Shown here: one piece after another, positions 44,195-56,761 of the stretch
Layout of the letters: each line of letters begins with the position of its first letter
Position numbering within the stretch: position 1 is the first letter of the stretch
Notes under the pieces: model-generated
What the model saw: only the letters and a program-made list of their open reading frames with translations
Told to the model about the DNA's origin: nothing
Databases searched by the model: none
Translations under genes and position numbers: made by a program
Origin: Stagonosporopsis chrysanthemi
Lineage: Eukaryota > Ascomycota > Dothideomycetes > Pleosporales > Didymellaceae
Direction: 5' to 3'
Assembly (NCBI GenBank): GCA_022560025.1
Contig: JAFISE010000085.1
Coordinates: 981-64,980, forward strand
DNA length: 64,000 bases

Positions 44195-45187
44195 GATTAT
44201 TGATAAGCAAGTGCTAAATGTCTTAGCGCTTGCTGAAATATGGGATGTAATTGCTCCACAATACCTTGGAGGAAGAGTCGTAAGAATGGGAGGGCCCCTG
44301 CGCAACTCCAGACAGAGATCACTTTTGGATGTGGGGAAATTTGTGAAGCGGCGATGAACCAGCGGCTGAAGAGTTTAGTAAAAGAATCACAGAGCCGACG
44401 AAAGCTCAGCACTGGATATTATTCGGCTCCAATGCCCAAGATATGCCTTCCAGCTAGCCCTGTATCTCGTTTGGATGGTGGTATTTTATCCTAACGCTAT
44501 TGTGCTAGTGAACCAGAGTGTCTGATGATTCCCGAGCTACATATTGCCCGAGCCGCAAGACCATTGAACAAACAAGAATCGATGACTATGCCCCAACGAA
44601 AACGGAGAACCCCGGGTATCAGGAAAAGTAGGCTACACGAGTGGTGACGACTTAGACCTAAAAGAGCCAACAACGTGCTTCGGGCAGTGCCACCACTTTC
44701 CAGTGTTTGGGTGCATCTGACTTTTCACGGCGTGTAAACCGCATGAAAGGGAGTGGTGCAGAATTTCGGAAACCGAAATCTCACGCCTTGGTATGGTTAC
44801 ACGAGATTTCAATCAACGCGAAAACCGGTCAGCTCCAACGTATTGATTTGCCTAACCCAATCGACATGCTAACACAAGCTAGCAGGGAGCGGATGAAAGT
44901 GGGACCAGATCTGGTAGATACCCACCCGCGAGGCACGCGCAGCTGCCTAACTGAGAATGGAATGTTCTAAGCGGGCCTAAATTTAGAACAAACCACAAGA
45001 TTGAAGGCGATAGACATTTTGGAGTCTGGTATCTACCCGCTCCCTGCTAGCTTAAGGCTAAGATATGAGATCTCCAGATGGTAAGACGTTGATTCCTCCA
45101 TTAGTATGGCAGCCCCGCAATTGTACCGCGTAAGAAGGTATCTGCTTACCACTCCCTTCATTTGCAGGTTATTTTTGCGATATGTTA
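44195..45187. other. Intergenic, nothing recognised
   Basis: About 1 kb between two minus-strand genes; no domain or spliced model could be supported. Confidence 0.5.
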
Positions 45188-45817
45188 CTACACTAGATAG
45201 TCGTAGACAAGTATTGCACTTGCCTTTTCAGAACCCGCGTTAATAGTGACGCTACGAACGAAGCGGCGGTGACCTCTAATCTCGGCGAACTCCCATATCT
45301 GCATTCAGAATGATATAAGTGTCTTGAAAGCGACTTGAGACAGTAAGCATACCATTTGGCTGCCCCAAGATCCATTGATGGCATTCACCTCGCTGAGAAT
45401 CACATCCTCGTCGTTGCCTGCAGTCAGCAAGACGGATGGGATTTGTGCCGACGGCATGAATTTACTGCGTCCTTCGACACGACCCCAAATATAGTCCTCA
45501 TGTGGTGCCATCTCCCAATCCAACGTTCGTGCCTCCACCGTTGCTTTGATATTAAAGTTTGCGGTGTTCTCCAGGATGATAGTCGTGGATCGGCCCGAAC
45601 CTTCTTGTTTAATACGAATAGTGATGTCGGCAAGGCAGATAGCCTTGCGAACGATCCAGGGTACTCCTTGGAGCGCCATCAGGCGTTCAACGTTACCAGA
45701 AAGTGATTTGTTCTGCACGGTACACGTAAGCTCAGTTTTGTACGGATAAATTGTTCCACAAACCAGAAGCCAGCGACCATTCAGATCTCGAATCGTTTTT
45801 TCTGGTGGCGCAGCCAT
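45188..45817 (-). CDS. Calycin/lipocalin-like small protein
   Basis: Two exons, 45353-45817 and 45188-45298, 191 aa. The opening IRDLNGRWLL and the segments LMALQGVPWIVRKAICLADITIRI, TLDWEMAPHEDYIWGRVEGRSKF and WEFAEIRGHRRFVRSVTI match a fungal family I recall as hypothetical proteins starting LNG.W and predicted to form a beta-barrel like fatty-acid-binding proteins; I cannot verify the fold. The barrel would suit binding of a hydrophobic ligand. It is divergent from the ABC transporter gene 263 bp away and so is probably co-regulated with the cyclase/P450 group. The splice junction is supported by a GT-AG pair and by restoring the family's C-terminal block. Confidence 0.75.
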
Positions 45818-46080
45818 GATAAGACAGTAGAATGATGAGCTGAGTAATTCAGATTGCGGCGCAGCTTGTCTGCTCGGGAAGGCTGTCCAAATGGCAGCGA
45901 ATGGCAAGACTTTATGTTTTCGAGTATGCTGCTTTGCCGACCCTCGCGAATCGGCCCCTGACCATGTTACACTAGCGCCGTAAGACAAACACGCTAATAC
46001 TCATCACGCAAGAACTATTGGTACCCTTCGACCTCATACTCAACTAGCAGTCTATCTTGTTTGCAACTTCAACTCGTATC
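45818..46080. promoter_or_regulatory. Shared divergent promoter, calycin-like and ABCG genes
   Basis: Only 263 bp separate two divergent start codons, so both genes must share control sequences. An imperfect CCG...CGG arrangement (CCGACCCTCGCGAATCGG) lies inside, a loose match to Zn2Cys6-type binding sites. Confidence 0.45.
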
Positions 46081-48872
46081 ATGGAGCATTCCAACTCCAC
46101 CTGTCTGTCTGGAGCCATTCCGGTTGACTTAGGGCAAGACGCGACTTGCAACCTGGGATTTTATTGTACGTCTAGTGAGATCACTTGTTTATGAAGACGC
46201 GCAAATTGATGCATCTCACTACGCAGGTCCACATAGCGGCTCGAATCAGCGACCACAATTCTGTCCTCCTACGAAGCAGTGCCAGGCTACGAGGTTACTG
46301 TTGATCCATAATATATGTTCGCAGCCGCAAGGGCAGTACGAGCCGGCTCTCTGCGCAGCTGGCTACTACTGCCCGCCAGGTGGGAAAGAACAAATACAAT
46401 GTCCGAGAGGATATTATTGTCCAGCGGGAAGCCATAGTCCACTGGCGTGTGAAGGCATCTCACTTTGCTCACCTGGAAGCGCTAGCCAGAAACCTATCAC
46501 CGGTCTTCTCGTTCTCATAATCATAGACATCGTTCTTTTACTTTTCGCCACATTCCCAGTAATTCGAAAATGTCTGTCTAAGTACCGGCGAAGACGCTCA
46601 AGATCTGATGGCGTCAAAGAACCGAATGAACTAGCTGAGGATTTGGCTGTAAATCGTCCACACGTGAAAGGGTATGGGTACTTGCAAGACTTTGTCCAAT
46701 CTTCCAAACGAGCTCTTGGGCAAGATGATGGTGGAATGCAAATCGATTGCACCGAACTTGGTCTAAAGCTCAGCAATGGAAAAGAGCTACTTAGCAATGT
46801 GGACGTCCATGTTGGGCCAGGATCCCTTCTCGCAGTGATGGGTGCCTCCGGTGCCGGTAAATGTAAGTCTAAAAGAGCTATTGACGGTCATGTACTGTAG
46901 CTGATGCGCATAGCCACATTGGTTCGAGTTCTCATGGGCAAGATGAAGGCGACATCAGGAACCATAGATATCAACGGTATACCACATAATATGTCCGAGT
47001 AAGTCGAAACCTACTCCGAAATGTTAATTGGCTTATACGATCAAGGTTCAAAAAGATCATTGGTTACGTTCCTCAAGAAGACAATGTATTACCAGAATTG
47101 ACAGTCCGAGAGAACATCCTTCACTCTGCTCGCATACGTCTCCCTACATCTTGGACGAAGCAAGAGCTTGAATTACATGTGGACATGCTGCTTTCCTGTC
47201 TGCAGATATCACACATACAGGATCACCTCGTCGGAGACATCATAAAGCCAATCATCTCCGGAGGACAAAGAAAACGAGTAAGCATTGGCATCGAGCTTGC
47301 CGCCGCACCTATGGTTCTGATTCTCGATGAACCCACGTCAGGGCTTGATGCGACATCTGCACTTTCTATTGTAGACATGCTCAAAGCTCTTTCGCGTCTG
47401 GGAGTGACGGTGATTTGCATCATCCATCAACCTCGACAAGAGATCTTCCTTTCCCTCGACAGACTGTTGCTTTTAGCCGGCGGAAGAGAAATCTTTCAAG
47501 GTAAGCCAGCAGATGCAGTCCCTTACTTTCGGCGACTCGGATACGTCATAACCACAGAGTGCAATCCTGCAGATGCTGTTATGGACATAGCCTCAGGACA
47601 GGCTCACCGCTATGAAGGACAAGCATCAAACGGTCTGTTGCAGACGGTCAAAACTCTTGCCGTACGATGGCAGGATCACAAAGGTGAACTAACACAAATG
47701 ACCACCACAAACGCAAATGAACACGTAGCTGCTGATATAACACAATTATCCCGGTCGTGCGCCAGCCGAGGCGCTCCGTGGTTATCTCAGAGCTACTACT
47801 GCTTGCACAGATCCATCATACAGCAAAGTCGGAAGCTCGTCGGCTTCTTCCTTGAAATTGTGGTTGGTGCTATTGCGGGGCTCATGATAGGTCTGGCAGT
47901 GTACAAGCTGGATGGTTTGCTATTCCGTGGAGTCTATCTATCCCCGTTTGAACTGTTGTCAAGCGCAGTGAATTATACGCTAGTACCAGAGCTGGCTTTA
48001 CTCAATAGTCTTGCCATCGGTATGAGCCCAGCCCAAAGCATCGGAAGATATCCAGGCTGAAATTTTCAAGGTCTAGCAGCTGCAGCTCCGGGTGTCAAGA
48101 CGTTCGGGGAAGAGAGTATGTTCTCGAATCTCACTAAAGATCATTTGACTGATGTTCCACAGAAGCTATATATTGGCGAGAGGCGGCTTCAGGCCACAGC
48201 CGGTCTGCATACTTTGTTGGTAAAACGCTTTCTACGCTGCCTCGTCTGTCGCTTTCTGCCTTGCATTTCACCGTCTTTTACGCGCTGCTGGCTACACCTA
48301 TTATGGCTTTCAGGGAGCTCTATGCTGTTCACCTGCTCTACTTTTACTGTAAGTGGAGTAATCACTAAGGAAGCAAGCCCATACTGACAGATGTCCTAAC
48401 CATTAGGCATCTACGGTCTCGCATCAGCCGTCTCGATGATCGTATCTCGCGAGGACGGTCCATTACTGGCGATGATAGTCAGCTTGATTATTGGCATTTT
48501 CGGTGGATACGGCCCGTCACTATCTACTGTCAAGACATGGCACTTAGAATGGTTTTGGCGGATGTGCCCTGGAGTAAGTCTGCTTCAAAGCCAATAGCAA
48601 GCCCTGACTTACGCATTTAGACATGGATCTCGGAAGCATATTTCCATGCCCATACAAAACCATTTCGATATCTATACGATCTTGAATCAGCGGCTGTATG
48701 GACTGGATATACGCTTAATCGATTTAGCCTCGATATGAGGTGGGTAACCGTTGTGGAAACCCAGACAGATCTCAGCTAATTGATGCACAGCATGCTTTTT
48801 GTAATCGGCACTTTCTATCGTGGTCTAGCATTTGTGGGTTTAATCTTCATCGATAGGGATAAGCAAGTTTAA
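46081..48872 (+). CDS. ABCG half transporter with Cys-rich N-terminus
   Basis: Nine exons: 46081-46165, 46227-46862, 46914-46998, 47046-48019, 48071-48115, 48163-48348, 48407-48573, 48621-48739 and 48791-48872, 792 aa; every junction keeps phase. Order: a Cys-rich extracellular head (CPHSGSNQ, GYYCPPGG, GYYCPAGSHS), one TM helix (LLVLIIIDIVLLLFATF), then an ABC domain with Walker A GASGAGKST split by an intron, signature ISGGQRKRVSIG, Walker B LILDEPTSGLD and switch IIHQPRQE. An ABC2 membrane domain with about six TM spans ends in VIGTFYRGLAFVGLIFIDRD. The Cys-rich ABCG type must pair to function; no partner gene is nearby, so homodimerisation is likely. It probably exports the cluster product or a sterol-like lipid. 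Confidence 0.9.
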
Positions 48873-49785
48873 GCTATCGAAGGGTCTGAGAGACGGTTGT
48901 AGAGTAGATTAAGCTACAACTAGCTAATCTATTGATTTTGTGACCGTTTATGAAATGTGTAGCCTCCGTAATAGAAGATCTAGTGTAGATGTTCTGATAC
49001 TACGGGCTTGGATCATTGTTCAGTTTCACGGCTATCATCCTGGACGGATCGATTGCACAATCAAGCCCCAGAAAACTGCATAAATAACCCAATACTTGGA
49101 ATGACCCAATACAGATATCACCTACGCCACGCAAAAGTCTCAACTGAATCTCGGCCCGGTTGAAATTAGTAACATCTAGGTCAGCCCTGCAGATAACGCA
49201 CATGGCTGAGGCATTGCATCTCCCGCATTGGGCAGGCGCTCTTACAAGAAGGGGAACGTGCCTTGTTGAGACAGGTACTGCTTACAAGCGGACCGAGATT
49301 CCTCCGTTCCAAGCGTCTTTACCGGAATATGATAGGCTTAGTAGATCTCTCCGGCATGACGACCTTCAATGTCTGATTGATGGCATTATCTTAACGCCAC
49401 CAAGGCTGCTGCCTTGCTAATGATTTACAGCTGAGTGGCTTGGGACGCCTCCAACAGAGCACTTACCAGGGACTCTCGGGGACCGAGTAGATGGTGGTAC
49501 TGAGGACTGGAAGGGGTTAAGGCTGACTGATTGGGCTGGCTGGCTCATCATTACGCCTTCACAATTGGGGATGTAAGATGTAGCAGGCATGCGTGGTACG
49601 CCAACTTGGGGCGGAAACTCGAGCTGCAGGACGCGACCTGATTCCGCCGTCGTGCGAGACATACGAGGAAGGCTGACGGTGCGGCCACTCTTTGTTGTCG
49701 ACGACTTTGGGGATAAAAGCCCAAGTAAGCGCAATCTCTCTTCGAAGTACTCGTCCTCTGTACTTTGATCAGGTGTCATCTCAAG
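48873..49785. other. Intergenic before the P450
   Basis: About 900 bp with the ABC gene's 3' flank and the P450 promoter; no gene supported. Confidence 0.5.
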
Positions 49786-51680
49786 ATGAGCGTTATCCAA
49801 ACTGTTTTCGGTACAAACGCCGCCATGATTGCTGTACTTGCAAGCGCAATCTTTGCTTGGATAGGGGTCGTTTTGTTCCCTCCCTTCTTTACAGACAAAC
49901 CTCTATCCACAGGCAAAGCTTCTGCTAGACCATCTGCCTATCCAAACGGACCAGCCCCGCTTCCGTTCCTCGGAAACATTTTCTCCTTCTCGGCCTTGAT
50001 GAAGAGCCCAGATGCTCAGTTGATGAAATTTGCTGCAAAATATGGCAAGATGTGTATGTTATGGTTCGGAAGCAATCCTGTCCTGATCATCAGCTCGCCC
50101 TCTGTTTCCAAAGATCTTTTGGATAAGGTAAGTCACCAAACTTATTGGAATACACTATACTCAATTTCATGTAGAGAGGGTCAATTTATTCGTCAAGGCC
50201 AACTCAGAACAATTTCCGTGCGGAAGCATGGCCGTGGCGACTAGTCACAACCCCAACCGGAGATACGTTCCGCTTGATTAGGCGTATATACCACAATCTT
50301 CTTGGGCCCAAACCATCGGCAGATTTTCGCAAGTACCAGGACTTCGAGTCAAGCATCCTAATTAACGCGCTCCTGGATCAACCGCAAGGCTTTCTCAAAG
50401 ACGTGGAACGCTTCGCCATGAGCGTCATATTTAGCGCTTGTTATGGTGTGCGGTTGGAGCAGTTGGAGCACCCTATCATGACGGAGTTCTATGCTGTGTG
50501 GGAGGTTATGTTACAATGTAAGTAAGCCCATGGAATATGGTATGACGGTGACTGATTCAGTCTTATCAAGATTTTCAACCTGGCTCTCTGTTGCTCGATT
50601 TCTTCCCGTTCTTAGGGTGTTTGCCGGAGTCGATGCAGCCTTGGAAGAAGCTTGCAGCACGGTTGAGGGTACGAGAACTGAAGTTGCACCGCGCCTTCTT
50701 GCGTACTCTGAAGAAGCAAGCCAAGGAGGGCTGCGCACCACAATGCTTTGGGACGCACTTGGTTCAGGTATATGACAGTGGTGTCTTGGAAGAGAAAGTC
50801 GGCTGATACCAAATTAGATTCAACAAGAAGAGGGCATCGACGACGACCGTGCCTGCGACATCTTGGCCATGTTGATAGGCGCGGGTGCAGATACGACCTC
50901 GTCTTACCTGCAGTCATTCTTCAAAGTCATGGCATTGCACCCTGATGTCGTGTATAAAGCTCAGCAGGGTAAGTTGAGTATATAGCATGAAATTGATGAG
51001 ACTGACAAATGCAGAATTGGATCGCGTGATAGGTTCGTCCCGCATGCCAACTTGGGAGGACGAGGCATCCCTTCCATACGTCCGAGCTGTCATTAAGGAA
51101 ATTCATCGATGGGCTCCTATTGGGAGTCTTGGTGTGCCACACGCGACGACGATGCCTGACTTGTATCAAGGCAACATAATACCTCAGGGAACAGTGGTGT
51201 TCCCAAATTTAACGGCATTGAGTCGGAGCCCGGAGGTATACGAGGACCCCGACACATTCGCGCCAGAGAGATTCCTGGGTCATGATCTTGATGCTTCAGC
51301 GTCTGCGCTGGACCCAGACTTTAAGAAGCGCGATCACTTCCACTATGGTTTTGGTCGCCGCCTCTGTCAAGGGATCTTCGTCGCGGAGGCTAGCCTCTAC
51401 ATTGTTGTATCCCGCGTCCTTTGGGGCTTCAATATCAAGCCTGACCCTTCTGCGCCACCTCTGGATATGGATGCAAAGATTGGTAAGTTCTCCATAAACC
51501 TGCGGCTTGGCTGCTTGGCTGCTTTGCTAAACATGTCCAGCGGGACTAGTCACGAAGCCTACAGAGTACCGAGTATCGATTGAGTGCCGCGGGACAAAGC
51601 ACGAGGCAACTATGCGGAAAGCGATGCGAGATGGAAAGACAGACATTCTCAACTTTGATGATGTAACGCTAGATACGTGA
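49786..51680 (+). CDS. Cytochrome P450 monooxygenase
   Basis: Six exons: 49786-50127, 50175-50517, 50571-50767, 50818-50968, 51015-51482 and 51541-51680, 546 aa. An N-terminal membrane anchor (IAVLASAIFAWIGVVLF) is followed by the proline hinge GPAPLPFLGN. The oxygen-activating I helix reads AGADTTSSYLQ, the ExxR is in VIKEIHRWAP, the PERF-type segment is FAPERFLG and the haem loop is YGFGRRLCQGIFVA with the axial Cys. It fits fungal CYP64/CYP5-like E-class group I enzymes that oxidise terpenoids and polyketides. Directly upstream of the cyclase and on the same strand, it is the obvious candidate for oxidising the triterpene. Exon 3's acceptor (AAG) was chosen to keep the frame. Confidence 0.9.
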
Positions 51681-52010
51681 GGTAGTAAGCACTAGTCTAA
51701 TTACGGGTAAGTCCCGTTGTGGCACGGGGAACCAGGCACTGCCATGAATATGTATGGAACGCAATCTCTCCTCATCAGGAGAGCGAGTCCTGGTGTCACA
51801 GTAAGCGCCGCTCGGCAATCCGGCGGAACAACGATCCGCTGCAGGTACAAGGTCTTACAAGGAGGCGCAAACCTCCGCCATTTTTACCACACAATACAAT
51901 TTCTCCTCAAAGTTGAGATTTAACGCACACATCATACGCATTGGCTGCTCTCTTATCACTTTAGTCCTATCGACCAGCTCGCGCGGCTGTTGTCTACAGC
52001 GAGTGCGACT
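51681..52010. other. P450-cyclase intergenic region
   Basis: 330 bp. It holds the promoter of the cyclase gene, including a CGG-N4-CCG palindrome (51813-51822). No gene. Confidence 0.5.
51813..51822. promoter_or_regulatory. CGG-N4-CCG palindrome upstream of the cyclase
   Basis: Perfect inverted CGG triplets spaced by CAAT, about 190 bp before the cyclase ATG. Inverted CGG triplets are bound by Zn2Cys6 dimers such as the one encoded at 60023. A single site of this size can arise by chance. Confidence 0.3.
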
Positions 52011-54487
52011 ATGAACAGGACCCAAGAAGAACTGCTGCGGACAGATCCGACGAGATGGAGACTCGCCACTAACAAAGAAGGCGTTCACCATTGGCATTAC
52101 CTACTTGAAGATGCTGGTACCAAACCAACGCCTCAGACTCAGGCTGAGAGATATCTCCTTGGGCTTCCAATGGTGAGTTCCTTGTGACCAAACGGCTCCA
52201 CTTCTCACATAAGCAGAACGCGCCAATCCTTACAAAACCTTGTTCAAGCATAGATGCTGCTCGCAACGGGCTGATATTCTACGAGCAGCTCCAACTGGAG
52301 CCTGGCCATTGGAGCTGTAGTTACGGTGGGCCAAGTTTCCTGCTTCCAGGCATAGTATTCGCCCTCTACATCACGAATGGCAAGATTCGTAGCGAGTGGG
52401 CCATTGAAATGACACGTTGGATATGCCGTTATCAGAATGAGGACGGAGGGTGGGGTCTGCATACAGAAGGACCGTCTACAATCAACGCGACCGTCATGTA
52501 CTACGTAACCCTTCGGATTCTGGGCATGAGGAAGACGCATCCGACCGCCAATAAAGCCAGGACGAAACTTTTAGAGCTAGGTACGTGGATATACATCCGT
52601 CTTCTGCCATCTGCTTTGCTGACACTGAAAGGCGGCGCGTTGCTGGCGCCGCAATGGGCGCGCTACTGGCTCGCACTTTTGAACCTCTACAGCTGGGAAG
52701 GTATTCAGCCTGTTCCTTCAGAGATGTGGTACGCATACCATAATTAGTAAGCGAAATTTCGATTAACATGAGCAGGATACTTCCGAAATGGGTACCTTTT
52801 CACCCATGGAGGTGGTGGGTTCAATGTCGAGCAGTCTATCTTCCTGTGTCGTACTTGTACTCGAACAAATGCCAGATGGAGCCAAACGATCTTATAACAC
52901 AGCTTCGGCAAGAGATATACTGCGAGCCATATGATTCCATCCCTTTTTCATGTGTCATGAACAAAGTTGGTCTGCACGAGAGACGAAGACCTCTAAGTGC
53001 TTTCCTTACAGTTGCCAATCATGCTGTCAGCTTGTGGGAGGCCTACCTAAGGCCTGAAATTATACACAAAAAGGCCAACGATGCTGTGCGAAGGCTGATT
53101 CAACGGGAGGATGATAACACGGCCTACAACGACATCGCTCCGGTAAATAAGGCATTTCACATGGTCGCGGTATATTTCAGCGATGGGTCAAACAGTCAAG
53201 CGCTCAAGTTACATCACGAAAAGGTCACACCGTATTTCTGGAAGAGTGCAGAAGGATTGAATTGCGGCGGGACGAACGGCACACAACTTTGGGACACGGC
53301 CTTTTCTGTCATCAGCATCGTCGAGGGAGGACTGGGAAGAGAACCGCAATTTCGAGCAACGCTGGAGAGAGCACACAAATTCTTAGAAGTTTCGCAATTT
53401 CGAGATGATATCGACGACCCGTTTCGGCAACGAAGGAAAGGCGGATGGCCGTTCAGTACCAGGGACAACAGCTATATCGTATCTGATTGCGCTGCTGAGG
53501 GACTGAAAGCAACTCTGCTATTGCAGGAGGAACTGTAGGACGAGAAATCTGTCTCATGGGTCGATCGCTAATATGTCCAACAGAAAGCTTTGTAAGCTCA
53601 TATCCGACCAACGAGTATGCGAATGCGTTGATACGCTGTTGGAAATGCAGAACGCCGACGGTGGATTCGGAAGCTACGAAGCTGCGCGAGCCGGCACCTT
53701 TGTGGAGCTACTGAATCCTGCCGAACTCTTCGACCGTTGTATGGTCGAGTACTCATATCCCGAATGCACATCGGCCGTCATCACATCACTGGCCCTTTTC
53801 AACAAGTACTTTCCAGCTTATGCTGCTGACAAGATCAGCGCAGCTACAAAGGCGGCTATCCACTATCTAGAAAATGAGCAGAGGCCTGACGGTAGTTGGT
53901 ATGGTTCCTGGGCCATCTGCTTCACCTATGGCACAATGTTCGCATTGGATGGCCTGGCCTCTGTAGGGCAAAACTACTCCAATTCAACGACCGTTCGACG
54001 CGCATGCGAGTTCCTGGTAGGAAAGCAAAAGGATGATGGTGGATGGGGGGAGCACTGGAAGAGTTGCGAAGAAGAAAGGTATATCGAGCACGAGCAGAGC
54101 CAAGTCGTGAATACCGCCTGGGCAGTCTTAGGGCTGATGACCGCACGATACCCAAACCCAGTGGTTGTGTCGCGAGGTCTAGAAGTGAGTCTCCACTAGT
54201 CAGCTGGCTACAGAACGCTAATCACAGCACCTAGTTGATTCGTAGCCGACAGCAGGCAAACGGGGAGTGGCTACAAGAGGCTATCGAGGGTATCTTCAAC
54301 GGCACATGGTATGTCTTTGCCTTCCACTTCCAGATCGGGCTAGCTTAACACTGTAACTTCTAGCACGATTGAGTATCCGAACTACAAGTTCATTTTCCCT
54401 ATCCGCGCGTTAGGCCGATTCGACTATGACTATCTGCCTGCATTAAGAGAGCAGGAGTCTACACAAAAATCAACGTCTTTAGCTTGA
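52011..54487 (+). CDS. Oxidosqualene cyclase (triterpene synthase)
   Basis: Seven exons: 52011-52172, 52217-52580, 52632-52728, 52776-53534, 53584-54184, 54235-54308 and 54364-54487, 726 aa, the normal length for lanosterol-synthase relatives. QW repeats are clear (NEDGGWGLH, NADGGFGSYE, RPDGSWYGSW, KDDGGWGEHW). The catalytic acid is Asp445 in SDCAAEGLKA. It cyclises 2,3-oxidosqualene at the ER or lipid-droplet membrane. It differs from sterol-pathway enzymes at several usually fixed places: DCAAE instead of DCTAE, WWVQCR where lanosterol synthase has WCHCR, and FPIRALGRF where FPIWALGRF is usual. These suggest a dedicated triterpene synthase rather than the housekeeping enzyme. Confidence 0.9.
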
Positions 54488-54694
54488 GCGGTTTGTCTGG
54501 ACCTGGAACTTGCTCGGGCGATCATTGTGACCTGGGGGTGCCTATTGGTTATGCTGCCTGCGGTGGCTGATTGACCGCTCGAAGTAGCTGTATTCCTCGA
54601 AGCCGCTCGCTACAGAGATTTTAATGAAGTCAAAAGCAATACCGAAAGAGTGCTTGTCCAGGATAGGAAATTGGTTTTATTAATCACTTATCGA

Positions 54695-55214
54695 GGCAGT
54701 TCAATATGACAACGTCGACAAAGCAAATTTTCTTCTTGACAATGGGGCTGCAGGAAGCGATTTGCCTGTCGAAGTTGCTGGGCGCGCAACAGTAACCAAA
54801 GCACTTCAAATCCTTATCGACCGTGGCTGGGACATTATCACGCCAATGAGCAGGGATGAGCCCCCTACGTTAGACTATGGCACGCATGCATAACAAGGTC
54901 AGCTCCTTCACCATGCTGTTCAAAGAGGTGAACCTAATGCACTGGCCGTTGTCCGGTTCCTTGTGGAGAAGGGTGCTCGCCTCCAATATGAGACCGATCG
55001 CAAATCACGGATGAAACTTCAGATGTTCGGCGAACGCTTTGGGACTCCGCTACAACGCGCTGCAGAGTTGAGAAAGCCAAAGATCGTGACCTACCTGATC
55101 TCGATGAAAGCCGATCTTCTCAAGGTGGACAGCAAAGGATTCACAACCTGTCACTACGCGAAACAAAGAGGTCATACAGACGTAACCCGTCTTCTTGCGT
55201 TAGTGGAAAATTGA
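54695..55214 (+). pseudogene. Ankyrin-repeat gene remnant
   Basis: A plus-strand frame starting near AVQYDNVDKANFLLDNGA shows ankyrin helices (KALQILIDRGWDIITP, LLHHAVQRG, VRFLVEKGARL, TPLQRAAELRKPKIVTYLISMKADL, CHYAKQRGHTDVTRLL), but is cut by an in-frame TAA at 54891-54893 between two repeats. There is no start codon or other domain upstream and the frame ends in a stop at 55212-55214. Parsimony suggests the 3' part of a once longer ankyrin protein, inactivated by a nonsense change. An intron skipping the TAA is conceivable but no good donor was found. Confidence 0.7.
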
Positions 55215-56761
55215 TATCCCGGTTATCATGAATTTGTTGCTAGGCATTTGGACTTTGTGCTGAATCATTAGAATCGTTCCTGCGTGGAGAGCTTCATATT
55301 GGTCGTTCAACATCGAGAAAAGGGTAGCTTCAAACAGCCAATACGAGGAGCCAGCCAGTCCAAAAAGGCTAACAGAGAACACCAAGCCAGACTCTCCTCT
55401 TCAGAAAGTATATCACAATTTTTTTTGGAATTATGGAAGCCCATATCTGTGTCTGTGGAATCGACAAACTGCTTTACAACGAATTTGACGGAAACTGGCG
55501 AACGGAGTACAGCCTGCAGGCAATGACTGGGGCGTGAAAGAGGATCGCAACTTGAAGTGAAGATACGGCTTACTGCCTTCTCGGTCTGATGGAAGTCAAC
55601 ATACCATTGCGCTATGTTGAGGGCAACCAGGCATTCATTCGCCTACAATTGGAGCTGCTCAGGAACAGCAACGATCACGTAATTTTTGCATGGGGTACTT
55701 TTCAGCCCACCAATTCAAGCGCTATATGTCTTCAGCACACCACGTCTGTACTTGCACCGTCTCCAGCTTATTTTCGATACTAAGCTGGACTTCGCACCAC
55801 ACTTGTCAGCCGATCCAAGAGAACCCTCACCCACGAGTAACAAACAACGGGCTGAGAATCTATTTGCCGTGCGATTGCCAAAAAAGCGCATCTTGATTCT
55901 ATATGTGTTGCGTGTCGTTATTGCGAAAACGAACATGGGAGGACTATCCGGGTCGAACTTTTTTAAGATCTCATGGCCGGATCATATGACCGACCAAACA
56001 CGCGGTTGCACACTCTGTCGTCTGCAAATTTAAATAATAGCAGTTTGGAAAACAGTGTCGAAATGTACCTCCGGATCAACGATCGTAGTTGGCTCTCTCA
56101 GAATTCGAATCAACTACATGGCGGTGTGGTCTCTCTACGTGTCAACCGAATCCACCCACACCTATCCGCACTGTCGGGTACAACTCGTATCGCTCAGCAG
56201 CGAGCATGGTATTTCGACGAAACAAGATCTTATCAAAACCTCAGCTACACTCGCAGTCAACGCAAACTATATAGTCAACGACTTGATAGTTTCAGAAGAC
56301 AAAGTGGCCACTTTGCGGATTCTGTCAGCAAGAGCCCAGCAGTCTGGAATCCACAGATCTATGTGAGCTCGTATATCCACGATTGCATCAACATAAGTCA
56401 GCAAATACAAGCACAAAGGCAACAAGATGCTACGGATCGTGTCATCAAAAGCGGTTGTACCATTTGCATAAGAGAGAGCAGATTGAAGGTTGACCCCTCC
56501 GTATAGTTACCTCAAGCGTCTATTTCTGCAACAAGTAGTAATGCAGAGGCTGAAACATCGCCGCTGCTCTCCTCAGACACACATACCTCCAGCGCGTCAC
56601 TTGAGGTGATTCTGGCGAAGCACAATGATAGAAAGCAGGTAGATGCTGCTAAAGGAAAGATATTGTTGCACTACGCTAAGCTGAAAAAGCAGTTGCAATG
56701 ACCCGTCAAGTAGAAGTGTCCCCCTGAATAGGACTTCGTTGAGTGGTACCTCTACATATCC
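55215..56761. other. 1.5-kb interval with a possible coding remnant
   Basis: Mostly noncoding. A protein-like stretch at about 56390-56701 (plus) reads SSNAEAETSPLLSSDTHTSS and then EVILAKHNDRKQVDAAKGK to a stop at 56699-56701, but has an in-frame TAG at 56504-56506 and no credible start. Not recognised; probably another decayed gene end. Confidence 0.4.
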
